NCBI RefSeq assembly: GCF_001434405.1
Contig: NZ_AZFT01000009.1
Span: 1-64,000 of the forward strand
Length of the DNA: 64,000 nucleotides
Origin: Ligilactobacillus apodemi DSM 16634 = JCM 16172
Lineage (GTDB): Bacteria > Bacillota > Bacilli > Lactobacillales > Lactobacillaceae
Direction: 5' to 3'
Under the pieces are notes generated by a model, which had not been told where the DNA came from, searched no databases, and saw only the letters and a list, made by a program, of their open reading frames with translations. This document shows, one piece after another, positions 22,403 through 32,686 of the stretch (its first letter is position 1; the number at the start of each line of letters is the position of its first letter). Both the position numbers and the translations under genes were made by a program.

Positions 22403-22933
22403 TTAGCGTTTTTCGTATTTTAATTCAACGATTCCATTATAAGTTGTCGTTTGTGACAAATTTAAGTTAGTTGGTAACCCACTATCACTAAAGAGCCTGA
22501 TCCCTTTACCTAAAATCACCGGGATCACTGTTAAATAATATTCATCGATCAGATCTGCCTTTTGTAAGGCTTGCGCAATGCTTGCACCCCCACAGATCCA
22601 AATCTTACCTGTTTGAGTTTCTTTAAGTTCTTTAACTAACTCAGCGGGCGAGCGCGCACTAAAAGTTATCTCGGAAAGATTCTGTTTAGCTTTATGCGTT
22701 AAGACATAAGTTTTATAACCAGTATAGGGCCAATTATCCGGTGACAAAGTTGTGGTGACTTGCTGATACGTTTTATTGCCCATAATAATCGTAGAAACAT
22801 CTGCCATATAGTCTTGATACGTGTCAGGTATCTCTTGGTCTTTTCTTTGGCCACTGATCCAAGTTACTTGACCTGCCTCATCAGCAATAAACCCATCCAC
22901 ACTGACCGCAATAAACAAACTGACTTTTCCCAT
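22403..22933 (-). CDS. Dihydrofolate reductase / RibD C-terminal family protein
   Basis: 176 residues. Signature: LFIAVSVDGFIADEAGQVTW at the N-terminus, IIMGNKTYQ, and IWICGGASIAQALQKADLIDEYYLTVIPVILGKGIRLF. Family members are small NADPH-dependent reductases (YwjB/YyaP-like), distinct from the FolA enzyme. The function in the cell is unknown. It starts five bases after the stop of the tyrosine phosphatase gene, so the two form a pair. Confidence 0.88.
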   Translation of the reverse strand: MGKVSLFIAVSVDGFIADEAGQVTWISGQRKDQEIPDTYQDYMADVSTIIMGNKTYQQVTTTLSPDNWPYTGYKTYVLTHKAKQNLSEITFSARSPAELVKELKETQTGKIWICGGASIAQALQKADLIDEYYLTVIPVILGKGIRLFSDSGLPTNLNLSQTTTYNGIVELKYEKR

Positions 22934-22937
22934 TTTT

Positions 22938-23732
22938 CTAAATTTCCTCTAAATAAATCGCTTGTAACTGCTTAACTTGAGTCGGGGTCACTTGTAATTC
23001 ATGGCGTAAATAATCACCTAAACTTCCGTATTCGCGTTGCATGATATCTAACGCCGTCTGCAAATAAAGCGGGTCAACCGAGCCTAGCGCTCTCATATTG
23101 TCTAAAAAGATCTGCGTTGTTTCGCCAGCAAGTTGATGCTTTTTTAATTGTTCTTTGTGCCAAGGCGCTAAAAAGTGATTTGACGCTAAGTAATCATTTA
23201 AAATCAGTTCATCACTCATCCCTAGCAGACTTAACAAATAGACAGCACCCATACCGGTACGATCTTTTCCCGCCGAACAGTGAAATAACACTGACTGTCC
23301 TTCTTTTTCGTTAGCTAACAACACATCAAAGAACTGGCGGTAAGCTTTTTTAGCACTATCCGCTAAAACAATGTGTTGATAGGCTTGTACCATATTATCA
23401 AAGCCCGCTTGTGGATCGGTGAAAAAAGCTTCTTTTTGCCGATCTTTTTGGGAACTTTTTGTTTCATCTTCTGGAAATACTGGCGCAAAAAAGTATTTTG
23501 TCTCATCAGGCAAACGATCAGGCGCCGCTTTAGTTTCTTCTGCGGAACGAAAATCAATATCGTAACGTAAGCCATAGTCTTCCAAAAATTCTAAGTCTTT
23601 TGTCGATAAATTACCCAATGAGGCTGAACGAATGACCTTATTTGTTTTTAACCGGCGACCATCTTTAGTTACATAGCCACCTAGATCTCTAAAATTTACA
23701 CCTTTTTCCAAAGGCAACGCACGTGGTTGCAT
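22938..23732 (-). CDS. Protein-tyrosine phosphatase (Y_phosphatase3 type)
   Basis: 264 residues. The CX5R catalytic loop is HCSAGKDRTGMGAVYLLSLLG; the N-terminus NFRDLGGYVTKDGRRLK is the family signature. Likely a tyrosine or phosphoinositide-like phosphatase of the LipA/PtpB family; in Gram-positives related enzymes affect capsule or stress signalling, but no target is shown here. Upstream in a two-gene unit with the DHFR-like protein. Confidence 0.88.
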   Translation of the reverse strand: MQPRALPLEKGVNFRDLGGYVTKDGRRLKTNKVIRSASLGNLSTKDLEFLEDYGLRYDIDFRSAEETKAAPDRLPDETKYFFAPVFPEDETKSSQKDRQKEAFFTDPQAGFDNMVQAYQHIVLADSAKKAYRQFFDVLLANEKEGQSVLFHCSAGKDRTGMGAVYLLSLLGMSDELILNDYLASNHFLAPWHKEQLKKHQLAGETTQIFLDNMRALGSVDPLYLQTALDIMQREYGSLGDYLRHELQVTPTQVKQLQAIYLEEI

Positions 23733-23783
23733 CGATCCACCTTCTTTCTTTTACTGTTATCATACTTAAGATAGCGCTTAATT

Positions 23784-24065
23784 TCAATTCCCTTTGTTTT
23801 TCTGAGCCCGTTCTTTGCGTAAAACTTCTAAGACCCAACGCATTGAATAACCATATTCTCTCGCTAATTCACTGGCGTTTTTGCCGTTATATCGCGTCAC
23901 GATCTTGGCCGCAACTTTTTTAGGATCGTATAACCGCATCGGAAAAGTATAGGATAAGCCACGATACGTTTCATAGATCTTATAGGCATTTTCAAAGCCG
24001 ATCAACTCGGCCAATTCTGCATAAAATTCATTTAATAGTTCAACTTCGATTTTTTCTTCCATCAC
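23784..24065 (-). CDS. Mor-family DNA-binding protein
   Basis: 93 residues, ATG with GAGGT upstream. ELIGFENAYKIYETYRGLSYTFP followed by VAAKIVTRYNGKNASELAREYGYSMRWVLEVLR matches the Mor transcription-activator fold, with a C-terminal helix-turn-helix. Small Mor-like proteins are common in lactobacilli outside Mu-like phages; no phage genes surround it. Divergent from the WYL regulator gene. Confidence 0.75.
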   Translation of the reverse strand: MMEEKIEVELLNEFYAELAELIGFENAYKIYETYRGLSYTFPMRLYDPKKVAAKIVTRYNGKNASELAREYGYSMRWVLEVLRKERAQKNKGN

Positions 24066-24178
24066 TAAGACCTCACTTTATTTTCTGTGCAATTTACAGT
24101 CCTTATTTCATTTGACATCTTCTATTATCTAAGGTTAGATAGACATATATTGTCATTAAATGAAAAGAGGTAAATAAG

Positions 24179-25126
24179 ATGTCATCAAGTGCTTTGCGCC
24201 TGCTTGATCTTTACCAAACCTTGCTTGCAGGCGCCACCGTTTCCAAAGCCACTTTTGCCCAAAAATACGAAGTCAATTTGCGGACGATCCAACGTGACTT
24301 AGCCGATATTCGTGACTTTATCACGACTAATCAACTCGATTTGGTACTAAAATACCAAGCTGACACTAAAGAATATCACTTTGAAGGCAGTAACATGTCG
24401 TTTGGAAAAGCCGATATTTTGGCGTTGATCAAGATCTTACTGGCAAGTCGCGCCTTTAACAGCACCGAAACTACCAAAATGTGTCGGCTGTTATTAGCGC
24501 TTTTGCCCACTGATGAAGAAAAAAATGAATTGACACGAATCATCAAAAATGAGCTTAGTAATTATGTCCCACTACAACATAAAAAAGCGCTCTTGAGTCC
24601 ATTGTGGGATTTTTCGCGCTACATTGAACGCAAACAAACGCTAGATATTTTATATACTAATCAACAAGGTGAACAATTCGACCGGACGATCATTCCACAA
24701 GCGATCATCTTTTCTGATTATTACTTCTATATTGTTTCTTATGATGTCAAAAAAGAACAAGCGCGCTTTTATCGTCTTGACCGGATCTTAAGTTGGGAAC
24801 CAGCTACAACTAAAATTTCATTGACCCATAAAGATCGCTTTGAAGATGGACTCTTAAGAAAACACATCCAATATATGACTCCCGGTAACCTGATCAAGAT
24901 CAAGTTTGAATTTACCGGGATCTTAGAAGCTGCATTGGACCGTTTTCCTAACTCAAAAGTGCTCACACAAAAAGAAAACTTTGCTGTCTTGGAAGTCGAA
25001 ACAATGGATAACGGTGCAATGATGTGGCTTTTGAGTCAAGGCGCACGCGTCAAAGTCCTTGCACCACAAGCATTCAAAGCTAAAATGCACCAAGAGATCG
25101 CAAAAATGCTCGCTAACTATCAATAA
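24179..25126 (+). CDS. HTH-WYL transcriptional regulator
   Basis: 315 residues. N-terminal winged HTH (LRLLDLYQTLLAGATVSKATFAQKYEVNLRTIQRDLADI, about 5-43) and a central WYL-type ligand-sensing domain (about 140-215: IERKQTLDILYTN...AIIFSDYYFYIVSYD), then a WCX-like C-terminal extension. WYL proteins often respond to nucleic acid or small ligands; the target is unknown. Divergent from the Mor-like gene. RBS AAAGAGG. Confidence 0.85.
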   Translation: MSSSALRLLDLYQTLLAGATVSKATFAQKYEVNLRTIQRDLADIRDFITTNQLDLVLKYQADTKEYHFEGSNMSFGKADILALIKILLASRAFNSTETTKMCRLLLALLPTDEEKNELTRIIKNELSNYVPLQHKKALLSPLWDFSRYIERKQTLDILYTNQQGEQFDRTIIPQAIIFSDYYFYIVSYDVKKEQARFYRLDRILSWEPATTKISLTHKDRFEDGLLRKHIQYMTPGNLIKIKFEFTGILEAALDRFPNSKVLTQKENFAVLEVETMDNGAMMWLLSQGARVKVLAPQAFKAKMHQEIAKMLANYQ

Positions 25127-25173
25127 ACTAAAAAATAGCTTGTCTCACTTTAAGACAAGCTATTTTTTAGTTG
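25126..25173. terminator. Bidirectional terminator overlapping a gene end
   Basis: AACTAAAAAATAGCTTGTCT pairs with its full 20-bp complement; T-tracts on both strands. The right arm contains the stop codon of the minus-strand exporter gene at 25160. Confidence 0.92.
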
Positions 25174-25615
25174 AATTGGCTAATTTAAAATACATTTGTG
25201 CCCCTAATTCGGCCAAAAAGAAGCCCATTGAGATGGCACCGGCGATCATCCCGGCTTCAACTAAGTAACGTAACGCTAAATTATCATTTTTAAAGGCAAA
25301 ATAATAAATCGCACGATACGCCTGACCACCAGGAACTAGCGGAACTAAACTAGGAACATTAAATAAGATCATGGGCTTTTTCTTGAGCCGCGCAGCGATC
25401 ACCGAACTAAGCCCGATCACTAACGCCGCCACCAGATTAGCCAAAACGATCCCCGTATGTACTAAATAAAGCGACTTATAAACTAACCACCCTAAAGCAC
25501 CGATCAAGCCACACAAGTTTAGTGCCGAACGAGGGATATTTAATGTTACCGCAAAGCTGACTGTTGCTAGATAACTAAATATCAGCTGAAAAATAATCAT
25601 CTTTAGATCCATCAA
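25160..25615 (-). CDS. Threonine/serine exporter, small subunit (DUF3815)
   Basis: 151 residues with about five TM helices. VPSLVPLVPGGQAYRAIYYF is the characteristic segment, shared with the C-terminal half of ThrE. It forms a split amino-acid exporter with the protein encoded immediately upstream, 13 bases away. Likely exports threonine/serine by proton exchange; this is family inference. Confidence 0.88.
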   Translation of the reverse strand: MMDLKMIIFQLIFSYLATVSFAVTLNIPRSALNLCGLIGALGWLVYKSLYLVHTGIVLANLVAALVIGLSSVIAARLKKKPMILFNVPSLVPLVPGGQAYRAIYYFAFKNDNLALRYLVEAGMIAGAISMGFFLAELGAQMYFKLANSTKK

Positions 25616-25628
25616 AAATCCCCCCTAC

Positions 25629-26369
25629 TTAAAAGAAGCGCAAGACAAATGCAATGCCCATCCCGATCGCGACCGCCGATAACAAACCTTCTGTGGCACG
25701 AGCGAGCCCACTTAAAATATGTCCGGCTAACAAATCGCGCACCGCATTGGTCAACGGCACCCCAGGAACTAACGGCATCACACTGCCAATAATGATCATC
25801 CCATAACTCTTAGCGATCCCACTACGCACACAAAAAATCGCCAAAAAACCGATCACTAATGCCGCAATAAATTCGCTGGCAAATTTGACCCGAAAACGAG
25901 TATTGATCAAATAAAATATATAGTAGCCTAAAGCACTCAAACAAAAAGTCGGCAAAAAGTCACGCCACGAGCCACCATACATGATCTCTAACGTACAACC
26001 AACGATCCCAGCCGCTAAAACGAGCCAGTAGACCTTAAAATCGGGGGCAGTTTGCTCTAAGTTTTTTAAATATTGATTGACTTCAAGCAAAGTTTTTTTC
26101 TTTTCTTGATATGCCCGCGAAATATCATTGACTCGCGCGATCCGCTCCAAATCGATCCGCCGTCTTTGGATCGAAACTACTTGCGCGTGCGCACCTTTGA
26201 CAGACATCATGATCCCGGTAGTTGTTTCAAAAATTGCCGGATCAGTGATTCCAGAATTACGGGCGATCCGCTTTAAAGTGTCGTCAACCCGCGCCATATC
26301 AGCACCATTTTCGATCATGATCTTGCCCGCTAAAAGCGTAGTTTCAATGATCAAGTCTGCATCTTTCAT
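25629..26369 (-). CDS. Threonine/serine exporter, large subunit (DUF1212, ThrE N-terminal part)
   Basis: 246 residues. The soluble N-terminal part (MIENGADMARVDDTLKRIARNSG...IFETTTGIMMSV) is the DUF1212 signature. Five TM helices follow (about 115-240) with MPLVPGVPLTNAVRDLLAGH. First gene of a two-gene operon with the DUF3815 subunit. RBS GGGGG. Confidence 0.9.
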   Translation of the reverse strand: MKDADLIIETTLLAGKIMIENGADMARVDDTLKRIARNSGITDPAIFETTTGIMMSVKGAHAQVVSIQRRRIDLERIARVNDISRAYQEKKKTLLEVNQYLKNLEQTAPDFKVYWLVLAAGIVGCTLEIMYGGSWRDFLPTFCLSALGYYIFYLINTRFRVKFASEFIAALVIGFLAIFCVRSGIAKSYGMIIIGSVMPLVPGVPLTNAVRDLLAGHILSGLARATEGLLSAVAIGMGIAFVLRFF

Positions 26370-26588
26370 TTCTTTGCCCCCTATCCTTACTTGCTATTAT
26401 CGCACATGACAAAAAGTTTATCCCAACTATAACACATCTTAAGCGCACTCAGTTATTTTTTAAGTGAAACAAACCTTAAAAAATTAAGTTTTAATTACAT
26501 TTTTATATCTTTTTATTAAAAATAGCTATATTTAATTTACAAAACATGCTATATTTAGCTTAATTCAAAAAAAAGGAAGTGACCTGGT

Positions 26589-29500
26589 ATGGGGAAATAT
26601 TACACTAAAAAACGTCGTTACAAATTATATAAAGCCAAAAAAAGATGGGTCAGTGCTGCGATTATCACTGCCTCGGGGACAGTTTTATTCTTAAGTCAAC
26701 CACAGGCACAAGCTGCCGAAACATCTAGTGATACTGGAACTGAAACACTTGTCACTCAAAATGAGAACTCTTCTAATCAAGAAACACAAAGCGATACTTC
26801 AGCTCTAACAAATTCAGCAACTACGACTGTCACAAATACTACAAGTACTACAAACACAGAAGTTGCTACAACTACCACAACAGCTGAAGAAACTACGCCG
26901 ACAACGTCAACTACACCAGTAACACAAACTACTTCGACCCAAACTACTTCGTCAGAAACACAAACGAGTACGACTCAAACTGCTACTACCACTCAGGTCA
27001 CAACGCAAACTGATACTTCAGCAACTACTACTACCCCACCAACGACTCAAAAAGATCACGTTAAGGGTAACGTAGAAGCTGCTTGGCAACAAGGCTACCA
27101 AGGCCAAGGAATGGTCGTAGCCGTGATCGACTCGGGGGCAGATACGGCGCACAAAGATTTCCAACAAGTGCCACAAACACCTGCGATCTCAAGTGAAGCT
27201 GCGCAAGAAAAAATCAACGAATTGGGCTATGGTAGCTATGCTTCAGAAAAGTTTCCTTTCGTCTATAACTATGCTTCTAAGAGCAATACTTGGGTCAAAG
27301 ACGACGGCCCTGATGCTTCCCAACACGGGCAGCACGTAGCGGGGATCATTGGCGCCAATGGTCAACCAAATGGTGATAGCCAATATGCAGTCGGCGTAGC
27401 GCCCGAAAGTCAGCTTCTCGCCTTGCGGGTCTTTAACGATCAATTTGCCGATGAAAATACCGATGATATTGCCCAAGCGATCTATGATGCGGTCAAATTA
27501 GGCGCTAATGTCATCCAAATGTCACTTGGACAAGGGGTCGCTAACGCTGATTTTAATGATGCGGAACAAAAAGCCGTGCAATATGCGATCGATCATGGGG
27601 TCTTTGTTTCGATCTCCGCTTCAAATAGTGGTCATGCCGGGAGTGTCAAAAAAGAAGATGCCCTTTATTCTCCAGGTGGTGCTAACGGCTCATTAGAATT
27701 GATCTCAAGTAGTACGATCGCTAATCCTGCTGCTTCTAGAAATGCTTTGACCGTTGCCGCCGAAAACTCTGAAACTGGTGCTAAAAATAGCATGGCGAGT
27801 TTTTCTTCTTGGGGGCCTTTGCCTGACTTTACTTTAAAACCAGACTTAGCCGCACCAGGATATCAAATCGTTTCAACTGGTAATGATAACAAATACTTAA
27901 CCATGAGCGGAACATCCATGGCGGGTCCATTTGCTGCCGGGGCTGCTACCTTGGTAATGCAACGCTTAAAACAAGAGACCGATCTCACAAATGCGGATCT
28001 CGTGCAAGCAACTAAAGCACTCTTGATGAACACCGCTAAACCAATGCCAGATTTGGCTTCGGGCACATATATCTCCCCAAGACGCCAAGGTGCGGGGCAA
28101 ATCGATGTGGGAGCGGCAGTAGCTTCGCCAGTCTATATCACTGCTAGCGACAACACAAGTGCTGTTTCCTTACGCCAAGTAAGCGAAAGTACCACTTTTG
28201 AATTGACTTTTACCAACTTGAGTTCAACTGACCAAACTTATACCTTTGATGATTTTGGTGGAGGTTTTACCGAAGTCTTAGATGAACTTACTAGCTATTA
28301 TTATGAAGAACAATTAGCCGGTGCTCGGATCACTGGTAGCGATAAGATCACCGTCAAAGCGGGACAAACCTTGACTGTCCCTTATACTTTGAACTTAACT
28401 GGCCTAAAGCAAAACCAGATCGTTGAAGGCTGGCTTAGATTTACCGGGGATAATGGTCAAGAAACCTTAGTCGTACCATTCTTGAGTTACTATGGTGATC
28501 TAACTAGTGAAGATGTGTTGGATAAACCAGCTAACGATGAAACAAATGCCTATGGCGGTAACTATTTTGTTAACGAAGCTAATTATCCACGTGGGATCGC
28601 CGATGAAGAATCGCTCAAAAAATTGGTCAACTTAGACGGTAATTATGATTGGCAACAAGTTGCTAAACTCTATCAAGACGGTAAAGTTGCCTTCTCACCT
28701 AATAATGATGGCAAGAGTGATCTCTTAAAACCACTTGCCTTTGTCAAACAAAATCTAAAAGACTTAAAGGTCATGGTGCTTGATCAAAACAGGCGAGTTG
28801 TGCGCGTGATCGCCGACGAACAAGGCTTGGACAAATCGATCTATAGCTCCGGTAGCAACCGTGACGTTTCGCTTTCAGTTTCAATGCGTAACGATCCTAA
28901 CACACTTGATTGGGATGGTTTAGTCTACAATGACGCTACCGGTGAATTTGTCGCTGCGCCAGATGGTGAATATACTTACCGTTACGTGGCAACTCTTTAT
29001 AATGAAGGGCCAAATCAAGTTCAAAGTGCAGATTATCCAGTAATCATCGATACGACTGCCCCAACGATCGAAAATGTTTCCTTGCAGATCTCAACTGAAA
29101 CTGGCACAACTCCAAGTGGCACACTTTTCTTTGATTATCGTGACACCGGGGCTGGCTTTACCGATTATTCTTATGCGGTCATCACGATCAACGGCCAAAT
29201 GTTTGGACATAAATTAAATGATGGTGCCGATTCTAACTTTAGTGATGACACCAAGATGGCAGGAACAGTTAAATTTGCCCTTAGCGCAGATGAACTCAAC
29301 GCCTTTACCAACTCCTTAAATTCCGTCAATATCACCTTAAGTGACGTGGCTGACAATGTTCAAACATATGCTACGACCTTCAAACCAGTCCAAGTCAACG
29401 ACAAAACGATCAATGTTTGGAACGCAACGGATGGTTTAGGATTTAACGAAAGTTCACCTAGTTATGATGCTACTACTAAGACTTATCAATTGACCGGTGG

Positions 29501-31472
29501 CGCTACGACTGACTTTTACTATAACGGTAGCTTGGTTCAAGTCATTGACTTTAACGCTGACTCTGGTTACGGCTATTACATCGTTCCAGTCGATGCAACT
29601 GCTGATAAGATCGTCTTTACCGCCGACAAAGAAGGCAAAGATGTTATCTTGACCCTAAATACTGCTACACCAAAAGCTCAATTTGCTTGGCAAAAGGCGC
29701 ACACGATCGTCCAAGACTTTGGGATCGACCTTGATACCGTAACTGCTAACGATCCAAATAAAGTTACCGTTTATGCTGCCGTAACGCAAGGCGATAACGT
29801 TAAAGCTTACGCCAAAGATTACTTTACTGGTGCAATCTATGAAGGTGTCGTTAAAGATGGTTTAGCCACCTTTGAGATCAAAGTAACCAATGCTAGTCGT
29901 CGTACGGTCCTATTGGGCTGGACCGAGATTGCTGGTCCAACCTTTAATGTGGTCCAAAAAACTGATGCCAATGAAGCTTATCTAGGTGTTGATGCCCGCG
30001 CTACTAACCAAGCACAAGACTACAGCATTACTTCGGCAGCTGAATTAGGGGTTACTTTGACCAACGAAAATGCTGATCCTAAGACTTTAGGTGCCCCAGG
30101 TGCCTTACCAGGACATGCTTTAACTGACTTAACCACCCGTTCAGAACCTAATAGCGAGATCAGTTTTGACCAATTGGAAGATAACAACTATAACTGGCTC
30201 AACTTAGCCGACGTTTCAAACGGTCTCTATGATGTCAACACCAAGACCTTTACCGTGACTGGCAAAGTGAGCTCACAAGTCACTTCCTTAGTGATCCTCG
30301 GTCAAAGTAGTGATGAACAAGCACCACAAAATAAAGTTACGCTTAATAGCGATGGGACATTTAGTTACCAATTCCAAATGGAAAAAACACAATTACGCCC
30401 ATTAGCTTATATCTACACCACTGCGGATGGTAGTACTACACGTGGCACGATCGAATTGATCTTAGACACAGAATTACCAACGTTATCGTTTGAATCATCG
30501 GCGTTCTCACAAACTCAAACCGGTGATACTTTTGAACTTTACACCAACCAACCGACATTGACACTTAGCGGTGTGGCGAATGACAACCTTGATGGCTATC
30601 GTTTCTTCTTAAATGGTGATAATCTTTACCGCGAGCTCCACAATTCAGGGGTAAATCAAGGTGGTAATCCATATGCACCATATACTTTTGCAACAGAGTT
30701 TGACCTAACTAAGGGTGGTGTTAGTCAAGAAAATGGGGCTACCTTCCACGTTTACACCCTTGAAGTCGTTGATGTTGTGGGAAATACTAAGAAGATCCAA
30801 CTTAAGGTCTACTACCAACCACAAACAGCTACACCAAACAAAGTTGTTGTTGATCAACCAACAGCACAAGCGTTGATCAACCAATATCCAGCAGCAACCT
30901 TGGAAGTCCTAACCGCAGATAATTGGCACCAAGTTGAAGCAAACGCAACTAAAGCCGAGCAAACTTACCGCTTAGTCGACAAATACGGCAATGTTTTAAG
31001 TGTCTTCTTGATCAAAGAAGCTGCTACAGAACAACAGCCAGCTAAACCTGATACCGACCAAAACACTGGTACTGGTAAAGATAACCAAAATGGCTCAAAT
31101 ACAGGCGCAACAAATGATCAAGCAGGCCAAGACCAAACAGGTAGTGCAACTACTGGTCAAAATGGGGATGCTAAAAAAGAAAATACAGGTAATACAGGCG
31201 GTGCCGTTGCAACTGGCACTGACACAAATGTTCGTTTGCCACAGCATTCAGCCAAGACTACAACTGCCCCACTAAATGCTATTGCCGCTAATCAAGAAAC
31301 AAGCACCACGATCAGAGGCCAAGTTTCGACTAATCAACAAGTTGAACAATTAGCCGCTAACGAATTACCCCAAACTGGCGAACAAAGCGTCAAGCCTTCA
31401 CTTGTAGGCGTAATTCTCTTAGGATTAGCTGGATTCTTGAGTTTAATTGGACTCAAACCTAAAAAAGACTAG
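26589..31472 (+). CDS. Cell-wall-anchored subtilisin-like protease (lactocepin / C5a-peptidase type)
   Basis: 1,627 residues. The signal peptide carries the KxYKxGKxW-type motif KLYKAKKRW (about 12-20), cleaved near QAQA-AET. A Thr/Ser-rich tract (about 44-155) replaces a recognisable propeptide. The S8 domain has D181 (VVAVIDSGAD), H246 (HGQHVAG), N346 (SASNSG) and S443 (GTSMAGP). Fn3-like and beta-sandwich domains follow, including a FSPNNDGKSD motif near 705, then a Gln/Asn/Gly-rich spacer and the sortase signal LPQTG (1593-1597), TM helix and KPKKD tail. It likely digests host or milk proteins for peptide supply, or processes surface proteins. The upstream 200 bases are AT-rich with TATATT-type -10 boxes. 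Monocistronic. Confidence 0.92.
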   Translation: MGKYYTKKRRYKLYKAKKRWVSAAIITASGTVLFLSQPQAQAAETSSDTGTETLVTQNENSSNQETQSDTSALTNSATTTVTNTTSTTNTEVATTTTTAEETTPTTSTTPVTQTTSTQTTSSETQTSTTQTATTTQVTTQTDTSATTTTPPTTQKDHVKGNVEAAWQQGYQGQGMVVAVIDSGADTAHKDFQQVPQTPAISSEAAQEKINELGYGSYASEKFPFVYNYASKSNTWVKDDGPDASQHGQHVAGIIGANGQPNGDSQYAVGVAPESQLLALRVFNDQFADENTDDIAQAIYDAVKLGANVIQMSLGQGVANADFNDAEQKAVQYAIDHGVFVSISASNSGHAGSVKKEDALYSPGGANGSLELISSSTIANPAASRNALTVAAENSETGAKNSMASFSSWGPLPDFTLKPDLAAPGYQIVSTGNDNKYLTMSGTSMAGPFAAGAATLVMQRLKQETDLTNADLVQATKALLMNTAKPMPDLASGTYISPRRQGAGQIDVGAAVASPVYITASDNTSAVSLRQVSESTTFELTFTNLSSTDQTYTFDDFGGGFTEVLDELTSYYYEEQLAGARITGSDKITVKAGQTLTVPYTLNLTGLKQNQIVEGWLRFTGDNGQETLVVPFLSYYGDLTSEDVLDKPANDETNAYGGNYFVNEANYPRGIADEESLKKLVNLDGNYDWQQVAKLYQDGKVAFSPNNDGKSDLLKPLAFVKQNLKDLKVMVLDQNRRVVRVIADEQGLDKSIYSSGSNRDVSLSVSMRNDPNTLDWDGLVYNDATGEFVAAPDGEYTYRYVATLYNEGPNQVQSADYPVIIDTTAPTIENVSLQISTETGTTPSGTLFFDYRDTGAGFTDYSYAVITINGQMFGHKLNDGADSNFSDDTKMAGTVKFALSADELNAFTNSLNSVNITLSDVADNVQTYATTFKPVQVNDKTINVWNATDGLGFNESSPSYDATTKTYQLTGGATTDFYYNGSLVQVIDFNADSGYGYYIVPVDATADKIVFTADKEGKDVILTLNTATPKAQFAWQKAHTIVQDFGIDLDTVTANDPNKVTVYAAVTQGDNVKAYAKDYFTGAIYEGVVKDGLATFEIKVTNASRRTVLLGWTEIAGPTFNVVQKTDANEAYLGVDARATNQAQDYSITSAAELGVTLTNENADPKTLGAPGALPGHALTDLTTRSEPNSEISFDQLEDNNYNWLNLADVSNGLYDVNTKTFTVTGKVSSQVTSLVILGQSSDEQAPQNKVTLNSDGTFSYQFQMEKTQLRPLAYIYTTADGSTTRGTIELILDTELPTLSFESSAFSQTQTGDTFELYTNQPTLTLSGVANDNLDGYRFFLNGDNLYRELHNSGVNQGGNPYAPYTFATEFDLTKGGVSQENGATFHVYTLEVVDVVGNTKKIQLKVYYQPQTATPNKVVVDQPTAQALINQYPAATLEVLTADNWHQVEANATKAEQTYRLVDKYGNVLSVFLIKEAATEQQPAKPDTDQNTGTGKDNQNGSNTGATNDQAGQDQTGSATTGQNGDAKKENTGNTGGAVATGTDTNVRLPQHSAKTTTAPLNAIAANQETSTTIRGQVSTNQQVEQLAANELPQTGEQSVKPSLVGVILLGLAGFLSLIGLKPKKD

Positions 31473-31474
31473 CT

Positions 31475-31512
31475 AAAAAAGAGTTGAAACACATACGTTT
31501 CAACTCTTTTTG
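31475..31512. terminator. Bidirectional terminator
   Basis: AAAAAGAGTTGAAA pairs with TTTCAACTCTTTTT between converging protease and M20 genes. Confidence 0.92.
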
Positions 31513-31518
31513 TTTGCG

Positions 31519-32664
31519 CTAATTTTTAGCTAAATATGTCGTGAACAATTGGGGATATAATTCACAAAAAGTTAAGTACTGTGACTTATCCACATATTCG
31601 TTTGCTTGATGGACACTTTTATTGCCCGGTCCAAAAATGATCAACGGAAAATCAGTTGGTTTACCTTGCGTTAGATTTGAGGCATCGGTGACTGGAGCTA
31701 ACCCGATCACTTTGATCTCTTGGTGGAAATACTGTTTGCCTAGGTCACAAGCTAACTTAAGCAAGGTTGAATCCGAGGCTAATTTTACTGGGTGTTGGTC
31801 AAGATAAATAGCTAAATCTAACTGGGCACCAGTATGATTTAACTTAGTTTTCCACAGGTGCAAAATTTCACGCACTTTTTGGTTATCCACAAGTGGAGTC
31901 GTGCGCACATTGATTTTTGCTTCCGCAAAGGCCGGTAAAGAATTGACTTGCTTGCCAGCTTTGATCACCGTGGCGTTAAATGAGGCTAGCCCCAACAGCT
32001 CATCTGCTTGATTTATTTTTTCAAAGGCTTGTTTAGTTTGGTACAAAAAATCGATCAGTGGTTCTAGTGCATTATAACCTTCTTCTGGCATCGAACTATG
32101 TGCACTTTTCCCACGTGAAGTGACTTTAATATCCATTGAGCCCTTATGTGCATAAGCCAATTCTAAATTAGTTGGCTCCGCGATCAATAACGCATCGACA
32201 TCAGTTAGATAGCCTTGTTCTAATAACACCCGTGAACCTTCTTGACCAACTTCTTCTGCTACAGTTAGTAATAGTTTGAGACTACCATGTTTTGGTTCAT
32301 TAGCTTGTTTTAATGCGATCAATGCACTGACTAAAGCTGCCACTCCGGCTTTCATGTCACTTGCACCTCGACCATACAAGCGGTCTTTTTTAGCCGTCAA
32401 CGTAAATGGATCACTGTACCATTCGGCTGGCTCGGCTAACACGATATCTAAATGTCCTGAAACAGCTAAACATGGGTGGCCGTGTCCGATTTTTGCCACT
32501 AAACAGGAACGTCCCTTCGCAACTGGAACTAGTTGAGCTTTGATCCAATAGTCAGCCAAATATCGTTGTAAAAACTGCGCGACTTTTTCTTCGTCACCGT
32601 TTACTGATTTTATTGCGACTAACTGCGCTAAAAGTTCAATTTTTTGTGTCTCACTTAATGCCAT
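31519..32664 (-). CDS. M20-family metallopeptidase (ArgE/DapE/ACY1 type)
   Basis: 381 residues. Metal ligands and catalytic residues are seen in SGHLDIVLAEPAEWYSDPF, YGRGASDMKAGVAALV, TVAEEVGQEGS and LIAEPTN, with a dimerisation domain (about 180-290). It hydrolyses an amide such as N-acyl amino acid or succinyl-DAP; annotation tools usually call this group succinyl-diaminopimelate desuccinylase, but the substrate cannot be fixed here. It lies just downstream of ndk, separated by a weak hairpin. Confidence 0.85.
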   Translation of the reverse strand: MALSETQKIELLAQLVAIKSVNGDEEKVAQFLQRYLADYWIKAQLVPVAKGRSCLVAKIGHGHPCLAVSGHLDIVLAEPAEWYSDPFTLTAKKDRLYGRGASDMKAGVAALVSALIALKQANEPKHGSLKLLLTVAEEVGQEGSRVLLEQGYLTDVDALLIAEPTNLELAYAHKGSMDIKVTSRGKSAHSSMPEEGYNALEPLIDFLYQTKQAFEKINQADELLGLASFNATVIKAGKQVNSLPAFAEAKINVRTTPLVDNQKVREILHLWKTKLNHTGAQLDLAIYLDQHPVKLASDSTLLKLACDLGKQYFHQEIKVIGLAPVTDASNLTQGKPTDFPLIIFGPGNKSVHQANEYVDKSQYLTFCELYPQLFTTYLAKN

Positions 32665-32686
32665 TTATGTACCTTCTTTCCATGCA

